64,000 nucleotides of DNA from Polytrichum commune (taxonomy: Eukaryota > Streptophyta > Polytrichopsida > Polytrichales > Polytrichaceae): positions 3,784,001 to 3,848,000 of the forward strand of contig OX485806.1 in assembly GCA_950295325.1 (NCBI GenBank), given 5' to 3'. How positions within the stretch are numbered: the first letter of the stretch is position 1; every line of letters begins with the position of its first letter. A program made the position numbers and the translations under genes. The notes under the pieces are model-generated. The model did not search any database, was not told the origin of the DNA, and saw nothing but the letters and a program-made list of their open reading frames with translations. Below, one piece after another: positions 13,120 to 24,677 of the stretch.

Positions 13120-13641
13120 TCACATGAGATCTGGCCAGCCAATTGAAAGGTCTTCCAACGGCATCATGGCGCCATGACCGCCCACCTTTGGAAGAAAGGA
13201 GACTGCAACTTGCCCTTCAAAGCCCCCATCAGAGTTGGTAACTGTCTTGGTCATGATAGCTGCAGCTGGAGCGCCGTTGTTGGCGACATGAGAATTATAT
13301 GAGATCGAGATCCTTTGCAATTCCGAGGGGAAGAAGGCTTGAGACCGAGTGGAAGACCTTGGTTCAAGCTTTTTCCCACATACTGTGCAAGGGAGGCTTT
13401 CGCACGAATGCGCACGATCGGGGAGGGATGAAATCGGAGCACCAACATGATGCTGGTGACGATGAGTCATCGGTGCTGCAATTATGTTGTTGTTGTTGTC
13501 GTCGTCGTCAGATGACTTAGTTATCCCGGTGGTACTTCCGCATGTGGGGCAGGGGTTGTCTTTTGAGCCATTGCACCGGTGTGTGGTGGGCTCTGGGTGA
13601 GAAATGGGCCGCACTGTCATCTTGAATGCAAACTTGTCCAT
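13120..13641 (-). CDS. Small protein with two CxxC modules, function unknown
   Basis: I do not recognise the family. The 173-residue frame is intact, starts with M-D-K-F-A-F-K-M-T-V and has two similar cysteine modules: C23 with C31-P-T-C34-G, and C80 with C85-T-V-C88-G-K. These could form one or two zinc sites. Between them is a low-complexity Asp/Asn run (45-52) and a His-rich patch (60-65). The C-terminal half (about 100-173) has alternating hydrophobic residues that suggest beta structure. There is no signal peptide or membrane segment. A plausible TATA box lies about 130 bases upstream, and the codon composition is GC-richer than the flanks. Both points support a real gene. It could also be one exon of a longer gene. 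A small zinc-ribbon regulator is possible but not shown. Confidence 0.6.
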   Translation of the reverse strand: MDKFAFKMTVRPISHPEPTTHRCNGSKDNPCPTCGSTTGITKSSDDDDNNNNIIAAPMTHRHQHHVGAPISSLPDRAHSCESLPCTVCGKKLEPRSSTRSQAFFPSELQRISISYNSHVANNGAPAAAIMTKTVTNSDGGFEGQVAVSFLPKVGGHGAMMPLEDLSIGWPDLM

Positions 13642-13766
13642 AGTTGCAGAGGATCAATGGAATGCGGTAGAAATGTCAACAATCGATTATCACAGTGACT
13701 AAGGACAGAAAATAGAGAGCAGTGATCGAGTAAAGTGTGGAGGAATTAGGCCTCGATGTTTAAGCA

Positions 13767-13773
13767 TTATATA
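13767..13773 (-). promoter_or_regulatory. Candidate TATA box of the CxxC gene
   Basis: On the minus strand this reads TATATAA within CTATATAATG, about 126 bases before the ATG at 13641. With the usual 30-base spacing the 5' leader would be about 95 bases. A second AT repeat (13796-13809) lies further upstream. Confidence 0.45.
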
Positions 13774-13899
13774 GTACAGATTGCGAAATGGCAGATTATA
13801 TATATATATTGCATCCGCCAACCTGATCTCATCATTTCGTGTTAATCCTTCACAATACTGGCGGCGTGGAAGAATGGCTGTCATTATCTCCTCGACCAT

Positions 13900-14842
13900 C
13901 CAGGTTGACAGTAAAGGAACCCAAACGTATAAGGGATAAAAGTTAGGAGGTCATTCATAAACAACCACAATTGGAGTTCCTCAAGTGGAGACCCTATCCT
14001 CCAATTCCTTCTTGGAAAACATTGCTTCTAGTGACTTAGTTCAGATTTTGATTAGAGGTTTGCAAATAGTAGAAAATCAGGGATTTTGAACGCTAGAATC
14101 ACTAAACACCAGTAACCACTGAGCCAGGGTCCATGCTCTGAACTCATTCGAATCAATTTCTCCCATTCTTTCGATCAGGGGCATATTTATTATTGACATA
14201 TTGAATCAACACATTTCCACAGATGTTCTGCGGCCCGAATTTCTGACCAAATAATTAATGCCAATAACTGTAGCCCCGGAGGATTAGCGTAATTATTTAT
14301 TATTGAAGACTTGTACTCACAATATCACCTCAGCAAGGTGTAATTAGTTAGGTTATAATCTGCAGTTATAGAGGATCTCATGATCCTCTTAGTAAAAAGG
14401 TGGTGATCAATCCATTCTCAGCATCAACCTAGAAAATTCCCAATGCCTGATCTGCAAGCGAACAGCAGTGGATCAACCATGTTGCGAAGATGATCAGCCG
14501 CACGGATACGCTTACCTCGAAGACCACTTCCGACATCCGCCGACAAATCACTGGTAAATTACTTCGAAGGGATGCTCCATGCGACGGCGGCTGTAGTACT
14601 CCATCGCATGATCATCTAGTGCACGCCGCAATTCTTGTGCTTCAGCTAGCTTGTTAATTATGCATACCGACTCGATCGGATGTTCGATATATTAGTACGC
14701 ATGGATTGAGTAGGGTCAGCACAATTTTCTGCCATTCTGATCAACCCGCCCTCGAGATTCTACTCCTATTCCTCCCATGTTACCCCTCCAACTTGGTGGT
14801 CCATCTTCCGGATGCATACGAAACTAGGAACGGGAGGCTTCG
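13900..14842. other. Intergenic, no supported feature
   Basis: No open frame of note, no domain and no repeat was recognised here. Confidence 0.3.
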
Positions 14843-14992
14843 ACCGGTTGAGTTTGAGAAATAACCGGTTCATTTTAGAGAGATCTATGGAATATACCTT
14901 AAATTAATAAAGGAAAACCGAAAGGTATGCAACATGTAACCGGTTGAACTTGGAAACACTTGAATCTCGACCGATTTCTGCCCAGAATTTTC
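14843..14992 (+). repeat. Dispersed repeat, ACCGGTTGAG family (copy 1)
   Basis: It starts ACCGGTTGAGTTTGAGAAAT and ends near a second ACCGGTTGAA-type motif. The same sequence is found at 23306-23775 (interrupted), 36121-36300 and reversed at 44545-44634. This copy lacks about 30 bases after the first AACCGGTT. It has no recognised ends or coding capacity. Confidence 0.7.
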
Positions 14993-17104
14993 CACTACTG
15001 GTCCGGATGCATACGAAACGTGTGCGACGTAATTTAACGTACTGCCGCTGCTGTACGTGCCGCCAACGTCAGTCATTCGATCGGAGTCGAAGACTTGTGT
15101 CGGGCGGGTGATCTGGTTCACTAGCTGGTTCAGAGCTGATCACTAACTGTCCACCCTAGTGCATTAAATTCTGCAAGGAGAGCCATGGTGCACTGATTCG
15201 TACACTTAGTATGAGCACTGAATCACTGTTGTTACAATCTGCATATTATATATAATATGGCCGCGCTAGCTTTCCGGATCATGGATCTGCAAGCAAAGTC
15301 CGTTAGAAGAGGAATACATGTTGATCCAGGGATTAGGGTTCGTGATGAGAATCATCACCTCCTCACCCTGTTGAGGGGGACTGAAGAATGCAGACATGAT
15401 GATGAGGTGGTGGCGGTGCAGCGCAGATCGAATTTAGGAACCTCCTGCTACCGATGGAGCGTCTACGAATCTTATTGAGCGACCGTTCTTCTCCGGATCG
15501 GTTTCGTAAAAGTGGGAGTTTTGGGCGCAGGTTGACCAGAATATTGACGTTGACTTTCGACTCAGCACCCAACTCCATCCTACCGACAACTCAATTTTTG
15601 TTGTGGGTCCCTTGAGAAACCCTTGTCAAAAGAAACATCCTTTTGGATATTTAATGAGATGGCCGCAAATAAGGTTTCCAACAAACTAATGTTAAAATAT
15701 TCAAAAAATGGACACAAATGAAACACTTTTAATTATTACATTGCCAACAAACCGACAAGGTCACCGGGACCATTAGTTTTGCTCCTTTTTTTCCAATTTT
15801 ACAAAGAAGTTTTCACCACGGTGTTTATTATTAGATTATATGTAGGGTTTTTTGCTCGTTGTCAACATCTTATTATGTTATTGAAGCATCCAAAGTGGAG
15901 CCGGTAACAAATTGCATCCCTATTGGATCATAAACTTTTAGAAACATGTATGTAGCATCGACCTAGCCCTTCATATGAAGGTGGCATTGGCCCAGATGCA
16001 AAGAGGACTTGTCACTTGTTTTCTCCTTGTTTCTTCAAGCCAACGCATATGCAGCACTTGCATAAGAGACTTACCAACACAAATTCTCATGACAACCATC
16101 ATGTACTTTTCAATGTTTGTCTTCTCTTGTTTTTGGCCAACCATTTCGAGTAGATCGATTCATTCCCATATCGAAAGAAACTCATCCAATGATGACCAAC
16201 TTGAAATGATCACGTCGACCAAATTTGGTTTTTAAGAATTAGAGACCAAGCTATAATAGTAACATGTTGGTCGCCATTTTGAGTTGGCAAGCCCTCCTGT
16301 ACATGTGTGGGTGCCAAGTGGTGTGAATCAATTTCTAGCATGCCAAGTGGATATAGTAAATATGTCTATAAGTAGTATTACAGCTAGGTCAGTGACTTAG
16401 AAATAAATTGGTCATAGTTGTGACAAAGCTCCCCTACATAGAATGATGCATGCAATATTGCTTATCAGCAAATCAGCAGTGACACATTCATTGGTATTTA
16501 TGATACATTCTCCATATACAGGTGGAAATGATAGTACTTAAGTTATTCGACAAATATTTGATAACATCTACCATTATTCATTTCTACATTGATCACTTCA
16601 TGAATGTAACATTTGGTGAAGGATTTTTAAAAGTGGGCCATGTTGTCTCTTCCCTCGCATGTTATATCTCCAAGTATTCAGGTTTCGAAGGTGACAACTT
16701 ACAAGCTTGTTTTCTGATTATTATTTTTTCTTGTTTTTTCCTCTCTTTTCTTTTTTTCTTTCAGCCACATTGGTGTGAGGCAGTGCTTGGTCCAAGCCAT
16801 ACAACTTGGACTGACAACCCCATCATTGCAAGAAATGTTTTGGTAGTGAAGGCTAAAGCAGAGAGTGAGGAATAAGGATCCTTCTGACTAACTTTGCAAC
16901 TACATTTTCGGAGGACAGATGTGCACCAAAAACTTACTCTTTCGTCGTTCTAAAACATGGAGCCACCTTCGCTTCAATCGCTCTGTGGATCCCAAAATTA
17001 AGTTAACCCAATATGAACTAAGGTATGTGCATGTAATTTGGTTAATTTATCTTGTCCTCCATCTTCTATTGATCAGATTTACGTCTTGAATTTTGTGTTG
17101 CACT
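14993..17104. other. Intergenic, no supported gene
   Basis: Short open frames at 15257-15578 exist on both strands and resemble no family. The rest is AT-rich. I found no RNA gene or repeat. Confidence 0.3.
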
Positions 17105-17370
17105 AGCAACTCTATGATGAAACATCACTAAAACTCGGATTGAAGATGCGACCTTCCCTTATATGATAATTATGGTTATCAAAAGCGTATCTATGTTGAT
17201 TCTTTAAATGAACACATAGGTACCCTTAACCGTGTTGATTATCGAGTGTAGAGTAGTTATTAAAATTTGAAGTCGTAGTGCAAGTCTCCTCTAAACATGT
17301 GTTTTTGTGGTATTTATTCTTTAATCCACATCATCTTACCACACATCACTCAAATATAGGTGTCTGATTC
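17105..17370 (+). repeat. Dispersed repeat family G, copy 1
   Basis: It shares a series of phrases in the same order with 38435-38820 and 60860-61155: 'ggttatcaaaagc', 'ttctttaaatgaacacata', 'gtgttgattatcg...gtagagtagt' and 'ctcctctaaacatgtgtttttg', then a Thr/Ile-type TTTGTTCT-like block. Reversed copies lie at 20741-21035 and 33395-33615. The unit is about 300-380 bases long. No terminal repeats or domains were seen. Confidence 0.65.
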
Positions 17371-17620
17371 AAAAAAATAGCCTCTTAACTCTCACACACA
17401 AGGCCACACGATATCTCATGTAATAAATGCAAGGAGCCATACCATAGGTGGTTGACCTACACACCCAGCCTAACAAGTCACAGTAATAAAGAGATAGAGA
17501 CTGGATGCCTACTATATTCGATAGGAGGGCAACACATGTCCAGTACTGAACATAGTGGTCATCCATTACATGGTGTTAATTGTACCTCGCTCATATCCAA
17601 TCAAGAATTGGCGCGTCAAC

Positions 17621-17810
17621 AAATTGCTTGGCTTGACTACTACGATTAATAAGCTGTCAAGAACAAAATTGCTTGGCTTGACTTCTACGATTCATAAGCT
17701 GTCAAGAACAAAATTGCTTGGCTTGACTACTACGATTAATAAGCTGTCAAGAACAAAATTGCTTGGCTTGGCCTGGCTTGGCTTCTATGATTATTGAGTT
17801 GTCAAGAATA
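17621..17810 (+). repeat. 45-bp tandem repeat
   Basis: Three near-identical 45-base units start at 17621, 17666 and 17711 (each begins AAATTGCTTGGCTTGAC and ends TCAAGAACA). A fourth, diverged unit follows (17756-17810) with an internal expansion of the GGCTTGGCCTGGCTTGG kind. As 45 is a multiple of three, a translated frame stays open across the array (15-residue repeat), but this does not make it a gene. Confidence 0.95.
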
Positions 17811-18599
17811 CTGAAGATTTGCAACTGCGTCAGCAAGCATTCGATATTCTTCCGAGCTGTGAGCAGCCCGCCCCCGCATCATGATTTTCATGGTATGTAT
17901 GTGTGTGTTGGTTTCACCTCCAGCATGATGAGCGGATCAAGATGAAAAATAAGTTGCACTGCAATTCGGAGCCTTCTCGATGAACCTTCTTGATCACCTC
18001 ATCACGAGGCAGTCGAGACTCGAGTGGCCAGAGTATTAATAATATAGTTATCGACCCTTTCCAGACAGTATGAGCAGAAGATCCTATGAGTGTGATGAAC
18101 CAGTGTTGGACTGGGATCGTCTATCTGATACCATTCAGGTCATGGTATCTATGATGATGACGATTTCGCTTTTTAATTTACACCAGCAGGATATGGATAT
18201 TTGGGGAATTTTTTTGTTTTTGATATCATTCGGGTCTATATTTCATGCATGAACCTTCATACCTGGTCTAGAGTGGTGGTGATCCAACTAATAACTTGTG
18301 GTGTACATAGATTCTTTCACCTTGAGATAAGTGTCCATTGGATATTAATATTTGACTGGTATTATCATTTTGATACCAACATGTAAGTTTTTTGATATCA
18401 TTGTTGATGTTGATTATTTGTGCTTTCACCTATACACCGGTCCAACATTGGTCAACAAAAACAAAATATGGCAAACTATGATGCCAATCTGTCGGGTATT
18501 GTTGTCTTAGCTAACAACACTTCAAGTCACAAGTGACAGAACAACCCTAGTGGAAAAATTCAATTTCGTAATTGAAGCCTCAGATTCTTGTGTTCACGA

Positions 18600-18814
18600 T
18601 AAAATGTACTTTAAGGGTTTAGGGTATACGGGCCTTACATAATCACACTCTTAATCAGATACCCATATTCAAGTGGTATGTGGCAATTAGGCACGTAGTT
18701 AAGAATGGACACCTAAGAGACATGTGTCACAATGACATTGGATTACGTGCTCAAAATACATGGATCATTTTAGGTTTAGTTTCGAGCACAATTGGGAGAG
18801 CCCATGTGATAACT

Positions 18815-18884
<70 letters not shown>

Positions 18885-19060
18885 CTTCACGTCTAGTTAG
18901 CCGCTTATGACTTGTGCATCTCAACTCCGATTCCAATACTGGAGATGACAAGCTCCATGATTTGCAATTCATGCTAATTGGATGAGGCAATCCTCGATTT
19001 GATCCAATGATCAAAATAGTTTATGGAGTTAGCAGTGTCCACAATAGAACCACCATATAC
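18600..19060 (+). repeat. Dispersed repeat family H, copy 1
   Basis: Phrases in the same order recur at 21930-22240: a 'gggcctta' block, 'ttgagtggtacatggca', 'gtgctcaa', 'gatttgcaattgctaagtgg' and 'gtcaaaattgtttttggagtt'. Shorter relatives are at 30780-30950. The (GA)n tract sits inside this copy only. A neighbouring stretch of about 90 bases (18522-18605) is also duplicated at 19258-19345. Confidence 0.6.
18816..18882 (+). repeat. (GA)n microsatellite
   Basis: An uninterrupted GA dinucleotide run of about 33 units lies inside repeat family H. It creates long Arg-Glu or Ser-Leu frames that are not genes. Confidence 0.98.
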
Positions 19061-19136
19061 TGTATTAAACATTAATATTCCTTATTTGCAAATACCGGTG
19101 CCTTTTCTACAAGGTTATGGTTGCCCAAAGAGTCAA

Positions 19137-19246
19137 TTTCCATGTAGGCCGCTCATGCCCACCAAATTCTAGTGGAAATGGAGATGCCACCATGTGGGAA
19201 TCTACATTTCCACTAGAATCCGGTGGGCGAGCGGCCTACATGGAAA
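19137..19246. repeat. Near-perfect 110-bp hairpin (miniature foldback or precursor-like)
   Basis: The left arm (19137-19180) begins TTTCCATGTAGGCCGCTC and the right arm (about 19205-19246) ends with its complement, GAGCGGCCTACATGGAAA. The arms pair over about 42 bases, with one 2-base bulge and two mismatches, around a loop of roughly 24 bases. I see no clear target-site duplication. It could be a small MITE or a small-RNA hairpin. Confidence 0.8.
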
Positions 19247-20740
19247 CTAATCGTAATGGTACTTCAAGTCATATGTGACAAAAACAACCCTGGTGGCGAA
19301 TTGGATTCGGTAGTTGAAGCTGAAGCCTTCTTGTGTTCATGAAAGCAGAGCACCATTGATGACGTTATAATTATAATAATAGAAAGGAGCAGAGATCGGA
19401 TGGCTCCATGGCTCGTCCAACACCACCGATCATTATATCAATTTTGTTGACGAGTCTTCGCTTCCAAGCTTGATTGTTGTAAGGCACATTGCAGCTTTTG
19501 GAATTTATTTCCGATGCCTGTTCGTCATCCCACCATCCACTCAAGTAAGGTAGAGGGTGCTATAAGGTAGAAATACCATAACCCGTGAAAATAAGGTGAT
19601 TCTCATTGAAGATATGGTCTTACAATCATGAGATGATCATCCAAGATAGACGAGAAGGATTCATGAAGAATGCAAGTTGTTTCATATTTTTTTGTCCTGT
19701 ACAAAAAATTCTACAATTTTTCAAAGTGAAAAGTTGTCAAAGCTCCTACTCGTTCACTAGATTCTCCCTACACCGAACATGGCAATCCGCATTTCCATAC
19801 AGAACATCACCTAAACTAGTTAACTCATGAGTACATTAAACTTGATCCGCATTGGCTACACTAAGGGTACATGCATTGAATTTGCCGCCGAGCCATGATC
19901 GGTTTCAGAAATGGCATTTCACTATTATGATGGCGGTCTAGTGCACGGGTAGAGGGTGGTTAACTAGTTTGGGGGGTAGTTCTACTTTAACCAACACGCA
20001 ATCCAAAAGCAACACCTATGCATGCGTCCTAATCATCCCATACTCAAAACACATATTGAGCTCCAACCATCCGAATGTCTCAAGCACAAAGGGGGAGTTT
20101 GGGGGGGGGCAGATCAAGTGAAAAGGAGGTGATTTTGAGAGAATGTGGGGTTTGTTTTGGGCGAAACTGAGATTGGATTTGGGCAAGCATCAGAACGTAG
20201 CTAGGGGTGGCTTACTTGTATGTATTTATTAAGATCCCGCAAGCAATTTTTATAAGGATGTTAATATTTTTATTGGTTGGAAAGTTAGTTTTAATGCAGG
20301 GCGGTTTTGAAAGAAAGCAAGGTTAATTTTGGGTGAAAAATGGGAGCAGTTTTGTGCGAGTGACAATTTTGGGAGCCGTTTGCAGTGGAAAAAGTGGACA
20401 TTTGGGGATTGAGTTAGAAAACTAGGGGTAAGTGATTTCAATAATTTGTAGTGTATTCATATGATGTGCGATTTACTTTCTTTTTTTACTATGTCTAAGC
20501 CGATTATGCATGCCACTTGTCCAAATGGACTCCAAAATAATTGCTTAAAGTGTCGGTTATGCACCCTTTACCTTACGTGCCCTCTTCCAATATCAATATA
20601 TATATATATATGAAAATATTTTGCCAAGGTGGTTTAGGTCCACAGGCACAAGAAAATGATGAAAATGCGAGTTACAATATCAAAATCGCTTCAAGATTGG
20701 TGTTATACAAAGCGTCTAAGGTATGTAAGTGTTATTTGGT
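19247..20740. other. Intergenic, no supported gene
   Basis: Apart from the short duplication at 19258-19345 and a 10-G run near 20101, nothing was recognised. An AT repeat lies at about 20595-20612. Confidence 0.3.
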
Positions 20741-21035
20741 TATGTGTCTTAGTTGAACACCTAGGTGAGGATCAAAAGAACAAACACCATAAAGTCGCAT
20801 GTTCAAAAGAATTGGACTACATCTTTCAAAAAATTACTCCACACCAAATAGTGAACATTATTGAGAGGACCTATGTATTCAACGAAGAAATCAACAAACA
20901 TGCACTTCCAATAACCACGAATCAATTAAGGGAGACCAGCTTTTCTATCCCACCTTTGTCGATGCTTCATTGTAGATTTCCTTTGTTTCACAACCGTCTT
21001 TCTTGCGTAAAGATAATCGGTAGAAGTTGGAGAAC
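20741..21035 (-). repeat. Dispersed repeat family G, reversed copy
   Basis: In reverse complement this matches the copies at 38435-38820 and 60860-61155, including the 'gttctccaacttctacc' and 'aaatctacaatgaagcat' phrases. The 177-residue open frame over it (20656-21189) is accidental. Confidence 0.65.
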
Positions 21036-21398
21036 AATGAAAACGGACCAAATTACACCCACATACCTTACTTCCATTGAAGGCCATCAGAGTCACTTGT
21101 TGCAAGGCAGGCTGCATGCATCATTGGTGACACAAACATCACGGTTTCTCTTGGTTAATTGGAGTCAAATAAAACCTTGGGAATCATAAGGTGAGAGTGA
21201 ACCCCAATTGAAGTTGCGGTAATTCCCTCTACATTAACTTATAGAAGTCTGCATACTCTGATCGAATATAGGATGCCATTTAATTGGCAATTAAAATTAT
21301 TAAGTCACTATGAGTGAGATTTCACTGCCAGACTACTTCCTCGATTTACAACTTTTAAGGAACTTGTATCAAGCATTTCTGGTCAATTATGATACTAA

Positions 21399-21906
21399 GG
21401 GCCACTTCACACACGAGACTGAGGGCCCGTGACCATTGCACCTCAAGCACTCTCATTGGTGGAAAACGCCGAGCCGGTCCAAGCTCACTGCTTCACACTA
21501 CGCTTGAGGGACCAACGGAGTATATAAGTGAATGCACGATGGATGTAAAGTCTACATGGATTCCTACATGATATCAAATGGATCAGGTTTCATGGTCACT
21601 TGGACTATTTTCAAAAACCACCTCTTGGGAGTAGGGTCTTACACAAAATTGGGAGATCATGGCACTCCGAATGCTCACAACCATTGATTGATTTTATTTT
21701 ATCATGTGTGAGGATCCCGCATGAATAGAAATTCATTGAAATGGTACATGGTTGAGTTCCCGGTTGCATATGACTTCACACTACACTTTAAGATCCGTGA
21801 CCACACTACATGATTTTGGAGGTGTCTTGGGACGGCCTTTGGACATTTTTGGGGGGGCTCTCACAATTTCATGGTCACAGCTCTTGGCTCATGTGTGAAG
21901 TGGCCC
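21399..21906 (-). mobile_element. PIF/Harbinger-like MITE, family A copy 1 (508 bp)
   Basis: Terminal inverted repeats read GGGCCACTTCACACACGAG at the left and, in complement, GGGCCACTTCACACATGAG at the right. A 3-bp TAA duplication flanks both sides (21396-21398 and 21907-21909). TWA duplications and GG-starting TIRs are typical of PIF/Harbinger (Tourist-like) MITEs. Its interior is in reverse orientation relative to copies 2 and 3. It encodes no transposase. Confidence 0.9.
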
Positions 21907-21929
21907 TAAGTAAGGCATGTGGGTATTGG

Positions 21930-22240
21930 GCCTTATGTGGTCACTCTTTTTAATCGAACGCCTATATTTGAGTGGTACATGGCAAGGCTTAGAGTCATAA
22001 TGTGTTGAGTTTGAATAATGTGCTCAATCTATGTTAATCCGTTTTTGGGAATAAGGGATTATGTGAGAACTTGAAGAAAAAAGGGGATTTTTTTTCACTC
22101 TGACCTCCTACAACTATTTCTGAAGCTTCGAATGACAAGTTGTGTGATTTGCAATTGCTAAGTGGATGAGACAATTCCTAGTCCAACCCAACAGTCAAAA
22201 TTGTTTTTGGAGTTGAAAGTGCCCATATTAGGGTTACGTA
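21930..22240 (+). repeat. Dispersed repeat family H, copy 2
   Basis: This is the second copy of the sequence at 18600-19060, without the GA tract. It directly follows MITE family A copy 1, so the MITE may have inserted next to or into this repeat. Confidence 0.55.
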
Positions 22241-22704
22241 CCTTAATGAGAGGACCAAAGTTCCTCACATCTTCAAAACGCCTTGTTTAATAGGGCTTGG
22301 GAGCCATGGCAAAGCTGCCCCTTATAATTTTACAACTCGGTCTCACTTGGTGATCCATCCTAACTTGAAGTCACTAAACTTATTCAGGTAAAAACTCCAA
22401 AAAAATCATATAACGGGTTTTCAATATAATCACATTCAACTTAACTAAGTTATTCTAAGCATGCATGCTAAGACTAACACCTAATCTTCAAAACCGATAC
22501 CCTAAACTGAACAATAAATCTATATATTCATTTTGAGGATTCCACCACCTTAATATTAGGCTTGTGTGTAAGTTTTGGGTCATCTACCAATTAAACTTTA
22601 AACCCCTCCAACTATTGCACACATAATTCAAATAACACATACTTTGGTGCGTTGGAATCCTCTTACAATCACTGACAAGAAACATCTAAGACTCTTTCAA
22701 TTTA

Positions 22705-22725
22705 ATGATAATAATAATAATAATA
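22705..22725 (+). repeat. (AAT)n microsatellite
   Basis: A run of about six AAT/ATA triplets. Confidence 0.85.
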
Positions 22726-23305
22726 TACAGTCAACATTAAATTGACGGTTTAGCACCATCCACCTTACATGGCTGCCACAAACCCTTGGTCCTTGGTTTT
22801 AAGTGCCCCTTACAAAAAAACAACATTGTACACATACATGCAAAGACGGGAATGAATACTACCTTTGGTTGCAAGAATAAAAGGCTCCCAAGAATCCGTG
22901 CATACCTTTTGTCCAAAGCATTGGACCTTTATAGAAACCGTAGTGCGAAAGGAAAACGCCGACTTCCGTTAATTTCACATTCTCCGAAACATGCAAGGAA
23001 CAAGTCCACATGCCAACACTGCCATTTCACTCCACCTACGCCAACGAACGGGGAGAATTGACCGCTACACTAACTTGTCCAATTAGTGTGGGTTACCATT
23101 TGGAGTTACGTGTTGCTATGATTATTTACCGACATTATCATTTTTTTTACCAACTAAGTTGTATCATATTTTTCAGTATGCATACTGACTACCTGTGTTA
23201 TTTGGGGTGAGAAATAATACTCCCAGTTTAATGTTATAGCACTGTGTAACTCCAAATGATAACCCACACTAATTAGACCAAAAAAAACAAAAAAATCGTT
23301 GCAGA

Positions 23306-23775
23306 TGGGTTGGTTGAGTTTGAGAAATAACCAGTTGAAGTTCAAGGCTTTGGGAAAACTACACTAAATATGGTATTTAGTGCTTTATGTCCCTATGGTA
23401 AATGTTCGGATGACACTCCTTATGAACAAGTGAACAAAACATTGTCACGGATGATGGATGAGTTCATCCATTGGCCAAAACCCTACGTTCTCTTGTCAGT
23501 AACTTGTGATGACATATTGTCATGGATGATTGAAATTTGGATGAAAAATCACTTGGTAAGTGATAGTGATTGCAGCATTGTAAATCTATAATCTCAAAAA
23601 AAAATTTACAAAAAATGACAAATAGTGTTGGGTTAACATTTAGTGTTGGTGACACTATACCCGGTTTATGATGAGTATTGAGCAAGACAATGAGAATTGG
23701 TGACACTAAATACCATATTCGTGTGCCTATCTTTTTAGAGGAATCTAGGGAATATACCTTAACTTAACGCCCAAA
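23306..23775 (+). repeat. ACCGGTTGAG-family repeat (copy 2), split by a MITE
   Basis: The left half (23306-23361) and right half (23726-23775) together match the uninterrupted repeat at 36121-36300 and 14843-14992. The 364-bp element between them inserted later, which dates the MITE as younger than this repeat. Confidence 0.75.
23362..23725 (+). mobile_element. MITE family B, copy 1 (CACTA-like ends)
   Basis: It begins CACTAAATATGGTATTTAGTG, itself a palindrome, and ends with a diverged complement of it. Relatives are at 49169-49543 (same orientation), 48331-48592 (reversed, shortened) and 41675-41844 (partial). Ends starting CACTA suggest the CACTA superfamily, but the expected 3-bp duplication is not clear. 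No coding capacity. Confidence 0.75.
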
Positions 23776-24616
23776 AACCTTCCCCGGACACTAACCCATG
23801 GGCATTAGAGATTAGAATTGAAAGGCCCAATTTTCTCACACCACCTTTGTCAAAGGAAAGGCTAAAGAAGCTGAAACAATGAGACCCGCCCAAAAGGTTG
23901 ATTGATTCTAGTAGCCCGAATGTAGACTCGTTCTTGTGAATGAGTTAATCCCTAAAGGCCAAGATGGACGTTTTTTTTTGTCCGGGCAATCATCGTTGCC
24001 CGATCACAAACGTTCATGTTTGTGTTTCGATTACTTGATCTCAAACATGCAGATGACTAAAAAAATTTGTGAACAATGTTGACTTTATAAAGGTGTCATC
24101 CATACGGTCAAAATCTATATGATGAGGTGTTGATAAACTTTAATAAGCTTTTGAATTGGATTGAGTTGTTTTAAGGAATTTGGGAGAGATTATGCTTGGC
24201 CTTTAAGGGTTAACCCCTAAAAGCCTAAGCAAAATCTACCCAAAAATTATCTCATGTCAATTTAGCAGCTTATTGATGGGCACTTTGTACTTCTAATGCA
24301 AAGATATCATACGGATGGTATCTTTGTAAAATTTGGATTGTTCACACAAAGTTTCAGGCATCCACGTGTCCCAAATCAAATGATCAAAACATAAATGTGT
24401 ATGTACGGTCATGCAAAGGTAGTTGTGCCCGAACAAAAACGTCTTTCTCGACCTTTAGAAGATAAACTACATGCATTTTTGTTTGACAATCCTCTTGTCA
24501 TTTTCTCGCCTGGAAAAAGCCACTACGGCAAGAACAAGCACCACCTTATCAAAGTGAAACTAGACTTTCGGCAAAGCCAAATTTTCCCATGACGATTCGG
24601 ACATATCCACACAAAA

Positions 24617-24677
24617 TATTTATTTATGAATTTATGAATTTATGAAATTATGAAATTATGAAATTTATGAAATTATA
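24617..24677 (+). repeat. Short AT-rich tandem repeat
   Basis: About six units of an 8-10 base motif of the type AATTTATGA. Confidence 0.85.

Noticed and set aside
14885-15121. 78-residue minus-strand frame
   Set aside because: Its C-terminal part is dispersed repeat (14843-14992), so the frame is composite.
17555-17797. 80-residue frame with 15-residue repeats
   Set aside because: A result of the 45-bp tandem repeat; no start context or similarity.
18680-19014. Arg-Glu and Ser-Leu repeat proteins on both strands
   Set aside because: Produced by the (GA)n microsatellite; no codon bias or domain outside it.
20656-21189. 177-residue plus-strand open frame
   Set aside because: It lies over repeat family G, which is present in other places without an open frame, and resembles no protein.
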